Assembly (NCBI RefSeq): GCF_002214185.1
Contig: NZ_CP022161.1
Location: 4,897,767 to 4,961,766 of the forward strand
DNA from: Streptomyces capitiformicae
GTDB lineage: Bacteria > Actinomycetota > Actinomycetes > Streptomycetales > Streptomycetaceae
Direction: 5' to 3'
DNA length: 64,000 nucleotides
Below the pieces are notes generated by a model that saw only the letters and a list, made by a program, of their open reading frames with translations, ran no database searches and was not told where the DNA came from. Made by a program: the position numbers and the translations under genes. Numbering within the stretch: the first letter of the stretch is position 1; each line of letters begins with the position of its first letter. This document shows positions 63,866-64,000 of this stretch, piece after piece.

Positions 63866-64000
63866 CGCCCTCGAACTGGAGCGGCGCCTGAGGCGGCGCT
63901 CGCCGGGCCGGATCGTGCTCGTCACGCTGATCGTCGTGGCGGCTCTCATCCTGGCCTGGCGAGTCGTCGTCTTCGGCGCACTGGAGGCGCATTTCGGCAG
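63852..64000 (+). CDS. Small membrane protein (5' part, cut by window end)
   Basis: GTG 63852 overlaps the upstream stop by 14 nt. The visible 49 residues have an Arg-rich start (E-L-E-R-R-L-R-R-R-S-P-G-R) and a transmembrane helix (I-V-L-V-T-L-I-V-V-A-A-L-I-L-A-W). The overlap implies co-expression; an immunity or anchoring role is speculation. Confidence 0.6.
   Translation, partial: MVRSDALELERRLRRRSPGRIVLVTLIVVAALILAWRVVVFGALEAHFG

Overview
The window is high-GC actinobacterial DNA, almost certainly from a Streptomyces chromosome arm. The markers are DUF397 and DUF574 proteins, an AfsR/SARP regulator, PucR and SpoIIE-type phosphatase genes, Tat and Sec secreted carbohydrate-active enzymes, GTG/TTG starts behind strong Shine-Dalgarno sequences, and rare TTA (bldA-type) leucine codons in only four intact genes. 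No rRNA, tRNA or CRISPR array was seen.

Layout. 0-9 kb: mostly intact genes (DUF397, a kinase-like protein with a degenerate P-loop, a DUF574 methyltransferase, an anti-sigma-type ATPase, a YbdK-type carboxylate-amine ligase, a sigma-like/zinc-finger/lectin membrane fusion, GNAT, ABC-F, SRPBCC). 9.3-10.1 kb: a decayed GH43 arabinanase. 10-21 kb: a repeat protein, a lipoprotein, a PL7 alginate lyase, an APC permease with a PucR regulator, a PAS-SpoIIE phosphatase, AraC, and a secreted serine hydrolase. 20.8-29.2 kb: a SARP regulator, then a probable uronate-polysaccharide locus: GH88 hydrolase facing a translationally coupled beta-helix lyase-like protein and alginate-lyase-family protein, plus a PfkB kinase. 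A near-identical palindrome lies upstream of both GH88 and the lyase operon. PL7 at 12.2 kb, a second beta-helix protein at 32.4 kb and an orphan sugar-binding lipoprotein at 34.3 kb fit the same theme.

29-61 kb is accessory and heavily degraded. Intact genes (NACHT ATPase, AMIN-like protein, two small secreted proteins, two coiled-coil/winged-helix proteins, GNAT, small membrane proteins, TetR-MFS-monooxygenase, EF-hand protein) sit among broken ones: glutamine amidotransferase, MFS, ligase and hydrolase fragments, a TetX-like monooxygenase with a 2-nt deletion in its FAD motif, IstB/IS21, IS110, IS256, IS5, IS630 and IS701-like remnants, a STAND NTPase fused tail-to-tail with an oxidoreductase-like gene, frameshifted GNATs and an ECF sigma factor. 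A 13-copy 9-bp minisatellite has grown inside the IS110 relic next to the NACHT gene.

The TetR regulator, its operator, an MFS exporter and an FAD monooxygenase (55.1-58.6 kb) form a coherent export/modification unit. The window ends in a large secreted protein with thrombospondin-type-3 calcium repeats and a toxin-like C-terminus, overlapped by a small membrane protein cut by the window edge. This pair, the membrane sigma-like/lectin fusion and the repeat-flanked acetyltransferase at 52.2-52.9 kb are the best candidates for undescribed biology.
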